A stretch of 64,000 bases of DNA from contig NZ_JAHSTX010000001.1 in NCBI RefSeq assembly GCF_019145375.1, positions 1,277,001 to 1,341,000 on the forward strand, in the 5' to 3' direction. Both the position numbers and the translations under genes were made by a program. Shown one piece after another: positions 60,273-64,000 of the stretch; within the stretch, counting starts at the first letter, position 1, and every line of letters starts with the position of its first letter. Source of the stretch: Pseudomonas triticicola. Lineage in GTDB: Bacteria; Pseudomonadota; Gammaproteobacteria; Pseudomonadales; Pseudomonadaceae. The notes beneath the pieces were generated by a model. The model worked only from the letters and a program-made list of their open reading frames with translations, searched no databases and was not told where the DNA came from.

Positions 60273-61241
60273 TTAACGACTCAGTTTTTCAGGAAAAAAA
60301 GACAGCGGAGGATGTGTAGCGGCCCATTTCTTTGTTTGCTCGCGCGCTTCGGAAATTTGTGCGGGTGTCAACTTGGCTGCAATGAGAGGGAGTTTGTATT
60401 CAACATTTTCTTGCATTCCACCCCCGCCGTTCAGAATACTTAAGGATGAAACTAGTGAATAGCCTTTAACGGGGTCATATGGAAATCCATATGTGTCGGG
60501 CTCATGAGCAAGATATGAGCCATATCCATACACTGATTCCGCATAACCTGCTATTGCTGCTTGCTCATTCCAGTGGCGAAATCCCTCTATATCGCCGCGC
60601 TCATACAATATCGCAGCGTATTCCATCATTGACTTTGGGTAGCCGCCTTCAGCAGATAGCTTAAACCACTTTTCAACTGCTTCGCTTCGTTTCCAAGGCA
60701 TGAGAAAACCATCACCTTGTTTGAGGGATACCGCCATCCAGTATTGCGCAAATGCATTTCCCGCAGAGGCGGATTTTTCCAACCACGCATCATCTAGCGT
60801 GATTTCATACATTATGCACATTGCCTCCGCATCACCAGCCTCGGCTTTTTCTTGAGCTATTTTTTTTGCCTGATTTAACCATTCTATTGGTTGCTTGTGA
60901 GAAGGAGGGCAGTCGTTGGATATTTTACATATATCATGCTCAATGCGGCCCAATTGGATCATGGCATAGAGATCGCTCTGGTCTGCTGACGCTTCATACC
61001 ATTTCTTGGCCTCCTCGTTCATGTAATGATTTTTCTTACGAAGAACTTCTCCTAAATAATATTGAGCTTCGTGGTCTCCCGCTTCTGCCGCTGTTGTTAA
61101 AAACGGGATTGCAGAAGTCGCTCTGTATTGATTGTATAGCTCAATGCCCTTGATTTTTGCCCGAGATTGTTCGTTCGTAAGCGCGAATGACTGGGTCGAC
61201 GCTAGCGTTAATAAAATAAGCGTAGTGGGGATCACCTTCAT
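60273..61241 (-). CDS. Sel1-repeat periplasmic protein, probable T6SS immunity
   Basis: A 322-residue exported protein: signal peptide MKVIPTTLILLTLASTQSFA, then TPR-like Sel1 repeats (TAAEAGDHEAQYYLGEVLRKK, SADQSDLYAMIQLGRIEHD, SAEGGYPKSMMEYAAILYERGD). It is a clear paralog of the protein encoded at 61413, including the C-terminus ATHPPLSFFPEKL. SD weak; an upstream extension to 61406 is possible but would lose the signal peptide. Secreted Sel1 proteins encoded beside a Tle lipase act as immunity proteins in P. aeruginosa (PldB cluster), so immunity is inferred. AT-rich. Confidence 0.75.
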   Translation of the reverse strand: MKVIPTTLILLTLASTQSFALTNEQSRAKIKGIELYNQYRATSAIPFLTTAAEAGDHEAQYYLGEVLRKKNHYMNEEAKKWYEASADQSDLYAMIQLGRIEHDICKISNDCPPSHKQPIEWLNQAKKIAQEKAEAGDAEAMCIMYEITLDDAWLEKSASAGNAFAQYWMAVSLKQGDGFLMPWKRSEAVEKWFKLSAEGGYPKSMMEYAAILYERGDIEGFRHWNEQAAIAGYAESVYGYGSYLAHEPDTYGFPYDPVKGYSLVSSLSILNGGGGMQENVEYKLPLIAAKLTPAQISEAREQTKKWAATHPPLSFFPEKLSR

Positions 61242-61412
61242 CAGTGTAAGTGCTGAGTTGTTTCTCGATTGCAGTTGTTTCGCTGGTATATCGGTCTTTG
61301 CAAAACTTTTGAAAACGATACGGCGGAGCGCGATCGACAAGGCTGTCGATTGTTCTAATTCGGGAAGATTAGCCTCGTACCGGTTATTTCTTGCATTCTG
61401 CTTCATTACTAA

Positions 61413-62387
61413 TTAAAAACCTAATTTCCTTGGAAAGAAAGAAAGGGGCGGGTGGGTGGCCTTCCACTCAATTGCATATTTTTCCGCTTCCTCAATCTGG
61501 TTCGATGTCATTTTTGCAGCAATTTTAGGAAGCTTCCCTTCCACATAGACTTGAACGTTTCCACCGCCATCCAATTCTTTAAGCAAAGAGACCAGTGCGT
61601 AGCCCTTGATCAAATCGACGGGGTAGCCAACTTTGTCGGGCGTGTGGGAAAGATATGCACCATAGGTTGCGACGGCATTTTGATAACCGGTTTTCGCCGC
61701 TTCTTCCCACCAATGCCGAACACCTGCCAGATCATTTCGCTGGGAAAGAATCGAAATATATTCGATCATTGCAGGAGGGTAACCTCCTTCCGAAGCAGCC
61801 TTTAGCAACTCCTCCTCGGCACTCTTTCTTTTCCAAGGTAGCAAAAATGTGCCTTCCCCCTCGGCGTAACGATTAGCGAGCAACCACTGTGACGGCGCAT
61901 ATCCAGCCGCTGCTGATTTCTGCAACCAATCCAACTCTGCAGTCGCGTTGTAAAGCACAGCCATCGCTTCGCCGTCGCCACCCAAAGCGCGAGGCGTAGC
62001 AGTTTTTATCAATAAATCTAGCCAGTCACTTGGTTTTTTACTACTAGCAGGACATTGGTTGACAACCGAGCACAGGTCTTCCGATACGGTGGCGAGTTTA
62101 AACATCGCATAATAATCACCCTGTGATGCTGATGCCTCGTACCATTTTTGCGCTTCGACAGTCATTCCTTGTTTTTTTTGACGAAGCTCGTCAGCTAAAT
62201 AGAATTGTGCTTCCGCATCGCCCGCTTCGGCTGCTATGCGAAGTTCCAGTTCTGCTGGTTTGTATTGATTGAAAAGCATTATCCCACGAGTTTTTGCGGC
62301 CTGCTGAGTTGGTGTAAGCTCGGCAAGTACATTGTTTGATAAGAGGGTTGCAATTGCGGTTGCTATATATATAAGTGTGCGCAACAT
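61413..62387 (-). CDS. Sel1-repeat periplasmic protein, probable T6SS immunity (paralog)
   Basis: A 324-residue exported protein: signal peptide MLRTLIYIATAIATLLSNNVLA, then Sel1 repeats (RIAAEAGDAEAQFYLADELRQKK, ASQGDYYAMFKLATVSED, SAAAGYAPSQWLLANRYAEGEG, AASEGGYPPAMIEYISILSQRND). AAGGGA precedes ATG 62387. Its start sits 4 bases after the stop of the upstream 113-residue ORF, suggesting coupling. Paralog of the protein at 60273, so the pair arose by tandem duplication. Immunity against the upstream lipase is inferred from context. Confidence 0.78.
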   Translation of the reverse strand: MLRTLIYIATAIATLLSNNVLAELTPTQQAAKTRGIMLFNQYKPAELELRIAAEAGDAEAQFYLADELRQKKQGMTVEAQKWYEASASQGDYYAMFKLATVSEDLCSVVNQCPASSKKPSDWLDLLIKTATPRALGGDGEAMAVLYNATAELDWLQKSAAAGYAPSQWLLANRYAEGEGTFLLPWKRKSAEEELLKAASEGGYPPAMIEYISILSQRNDLAGVRHWWEEAAKTGYQNAVATYGAYLSHTPDKVGYPVDLIKGYALVSLLKELDGGGNVQVYVEGKLPKIAAKMTSNQIEEAEKYAIEWKATHPPLSFFPRKLGF

Positions 62388-62391
62388 TTTT

Positions 62392-62733
62392 TTATCCCTT
62401 GATGTATTTAGCTGGAGGGACATATTTTGCTTTTCCGCCAGGAACAAAAGTTTGTCCGTAGTATCGGGTTCTGTGACAAAAGCCATCTAGGTTCGCGCCT
62501 AAAAGGTTCACGTGCGCTTTATACCGGGCACGCATTTCGTCGTTCGCATCGTCGTGCAGTCGCAGAATTGCTTCTGACATGAAATTGTCCATATGCAGTC
62601 GATTCTCGCAATATAGCTGTTCTGCTTCGTCTGCGGCTTTGGTTCCGAACCGATTCATGCTCATGCATGCTTCTTCAAATTGTGCTTGGGCAAGGGTTAT
62701 TGTTCCTTGCTTTTCCGCTTGGCGGACAATCAA
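62392..62733 (-). CDS. Small helical protein of the T6SS cargo module
   Basis: A 113-residue soluble, largely helical protein (MIVRQAEKQGTITLAQAQFE; SMNRFGTKAADEAEQLYCEN), ending YVPPAKYIKG. The start is uncertain: TTG 62733 or ATG 62664, neither with a good SD; the open frame extends to 62787. It lies between the VgrG remnant and the Sel1 genes. No family recognised; adaptor, chaperone or a third immunity gene are all possible. Confidence 0.5.
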   Translation of the reverse strand: MIVRQAEKQGTITLAQAQFEEACMSMNRFGTKAADEAEQLYCENRLHMDNFMSEAILRLHDDANDEMRARYKAHVNLLGANLDGFCHRTRYYGQTFVPGGKAKYVPPAKYIKG

Positions 62734-62746
62734 TCCTAGTATGCGC

Positions 62747-63007
62747 TCAACAGCCTGCTGCTGAAGCAGACGACACTGGACCCACCTTCACATACTGCGT
62801 GACGCCCACAATCAGGTGATCATCCGTGCGTATTTCACTGATGGGTTCCAGATTGGGAATCCGTTGTTCTTCAACCTTGGACTCACTCAATAAATTGGCT
62901 TCAACGGTGTCGTGGCGTTCGTTGCCGACGCGGATTTTCTGGTTGTGTTCGATGTTTTCCTCCCCGTCGCGCTGGGCGTGGATCGCATAACTAAGCCGCC
63001 AGGCCGT
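62747..63007 (-). pseudogene. VgrG C-terminal fragment
   Basis: The minus-strand frame reads WRLSYAIHAQRDGEENIEHN, then QKIRVGNERHDTVEANLLSE and EIRTDDHLIVGVTQYVKVG before a stop. This is the conserved C-terminal gp5-like stalk region of Pseudomonas VgrG. In frame it stops at TAA 63008-63010, while a frame one base off continues (VNGLA), so there is a frameshift and no start. The gp27-like N-terminal part is absent between here and the lipase gene. A remnant left by rearrangement of a vgrG-effector cassette. Confidence 0.8.
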
Positions 63008-63132
63008 TTACCGCGAGAGCTATTTATTTCCGTCGCGAATTCTGTTTTTTTGGCATTCGTCCTCCGCAATATCCGTCAATAGAATGGAATCCAAATCAAA
63101 AGATTCATTCTCAGACCTTGAGTCTCATGCTT

Positions 63133-64000
63133 TTAGGTCGATGCACCTGAAGAGTCTGCGGGCGTTTTTCGCATCATCTGTTCCATAAAGTCGGGGGCCA
63201 TCCCTTTTGTTTTATTTAGGTCAGGAATGTCAAATTCTCTGACTAAAAAATACTTGGTCGAGCTTGGTGATTGTGACATTTGGCTTACCATGAATTTGTC
63301 ATTTACATAGAATTCCAGCAGGTCCTCAATATCGAAGCTGAGACTCTTCGACTCCTTCACAAACCATTCGTCCAGCAATGCTTTTTCTGCTTTAGTTGCG
63401 AGTCCGATGCTCAGGCGTTTGGCTTCCCTATCAACGTCCTCTAACCAGCCAAGCTCGCTGCGAAGTACATCTTTACTTTTGCGAGTTTGTTCCAGAGCCG
63501 CGTCGCGCTTACTAGCTTGAACTTCTGTTTCACTGCCCATTCCCAGCAAGCGTTTTAATGTTCCGGAGTCACCCAATAATGGGCGTTTCAAGCGATCTTC
63601 TTGTTCGCTATAAGCACGGTGTTGTCCACTATACAATTCCCAAAGTCCACGAAGTCTTTGGATGTATAAGCGGCGATGAGCTAGAAAAGCGTCGGCAGAC
63701 ACTTTTTTATTGCCAGCTAGGCTCGTGTATCGTTTGCTCGCCTCAATAGCGCCGGTGCCATTGATGTGATCATGAAATTCGAAGAAGCTAGCCACGTATC
63801 TATCTTTTTCTTGAAGTTTCGCCATAGAGGGGAAGGGGACTCCAGCACTATAGGCGGCACGATACATTTCGTGCAAAGCCACCATGTGCAGCTCTCGGCT
63901 GTGCGAGGCACTTTTTTTCGCCAATCCGCCCCCTACGTCAGAGCTCGTGCCCGGAACCAACCGTTCTTCCCATCGGGGGTAAGCGATCCGGTGCCGATTA
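63133..64000 (-). CDS. Tle1/DUF2235-type T6SS lipase effector, C-terminal part
   Basis: The open frame runs past the right edge of the window, so the start and the GxSxG nucleophile are not seen. The visible 288 residues open with RIAYPRWEERLVPGTSSDVGGG: the motif PG-x-x-SDVGGG carries the catalytic Asp in DUF2235/Tle1 phospholipases. Next is SRELHMVALHEMYRAAYSAGVPFP, also typical. The remainder is helical and charged, ending MMRKTPADSSGAST. An apparent TTG start at 63960 is only a frame artefact. AT-rich; followed by a VgrG fragment and Sel1 genes. Confidence 0.75.
   Translation of the reverse strand, partial: NRHRIAYPRWEERLVPGTSSDVGGGLAKKSASHSRELHMVALHEMYRAAYSAGVPFPSMAKLQEKDRYVASFFEFHDHINGTGAIEASKRYTSLAGNKKVSADAFLAHRRLYIQRLRGLWELYSGQHRAYSEQEDRLKRPLLGDSGTLKRLLGMGSETEVQASKRDAALEQTRKSKDVLRSELGWLEDVDREAKRLSIGLATKAEKALLDEWFVKESKSLSFDIEDLLEFYVNDKFMVSQMSQSPSSTKYFLVREFDIPDLNKTKGMAPDFMEQMMRKTPADSSGAST

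Overview
The window looks like chromosomal DNA of a fluorescent Pseudomonas (P. fluorescens group). This rests on recognisable gene families: a kguE-kguK-kguT-kguD/ptxS 2-ketogluconate cluster with two perfect PtxS operators, an MvaT-type H-NS protein, and DUF1652, DUF2790 and DUF1345 proteins. It also rests on two REP families (cores GTAGGAGCTGCCGAAGGCTG and GGGAGCGAGCCTGCTCGCGA) scattered between genes. I saw no rRNA, tRNA or CRISPR array. No database search was run; all names come from reading the translated sequence.

Layout. 0.1-2.3 kb: two small KGG-type stress proteins, a small unknown gene and a topoisomerase IB. 2.3-5 kb: modABC molybdate uptake operon behind a ModE-type operator. 5-13.6 kb: nitronate monooxygenase, a large secreted Gly/Trp/Tyr-rich protein, an AcuI/YhdH reductase, an alkylation-repair operon (small gene-alkB-ada) and several small envelope proteins. 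13.8-21.5 kb: galU, gor, a divergent KfrA/TnpT-like plus TnpS-like recombinase pair, ahpC, ahpF, gloA. 22-29 kb: MvaT-like regulator, CSS-EAL phosphodiesterase, hpd, an EamA transporter, an acyltransferase/SGNH protein and an aldo/keto reductase remnant. 29.6-36.7 kb: glycerate/sugar-diacid set (MFS, cdaR, glycerate kinase), a chemoreceptor and an aruH-like aminotransferase. 36.9-42.3 kb: the kgu operon and ptxS. 42.4-48.9 kb: an island with two modular beta-rich proteins of unknown function, an autotransporter and an orphan gene. 48.9-56.2 kb: DUF1345 protein, an RND pump pair without an outer-membrane channel, and a divergent two-component system. 56.2-60 kb: small envelope genes, a short threonine ammonia-lyase preceded by what looks like an Ile/Thr attenuator, and ecotin. 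60.2-64 kb: a low-GC type VI secretion cargo module running off the right edge, with a Tle1/DUF2235 lipase C-terminus, a broken VgrG tail, a small unknown ORF and two paralogous Sel1-repeat periplasmic proteins that are probable immunity proteins.

How parts work together. KguT imports 2-ketogluconate, KguK phosphorylates it and KguD reduces it to 6-phosphogluconate, under PtxS. AhpC and AhpF form one peroxide-reducing system, and Gor and GloA serve glutathione-dependent protection. AlkB and Ada repair alkylated DNA, although this Ada has lost three of its four zinc-ligand cysteines. The most novel signals are the attenuator ahead of the ACT-less threonine ammonia-lyase, the chromosomal TnpS/TnpT-like pair around a palindromic intergenic region, the unknown-protein/autotransporter island, and the lipase effector with duplicated Sel1 immunity candidates.
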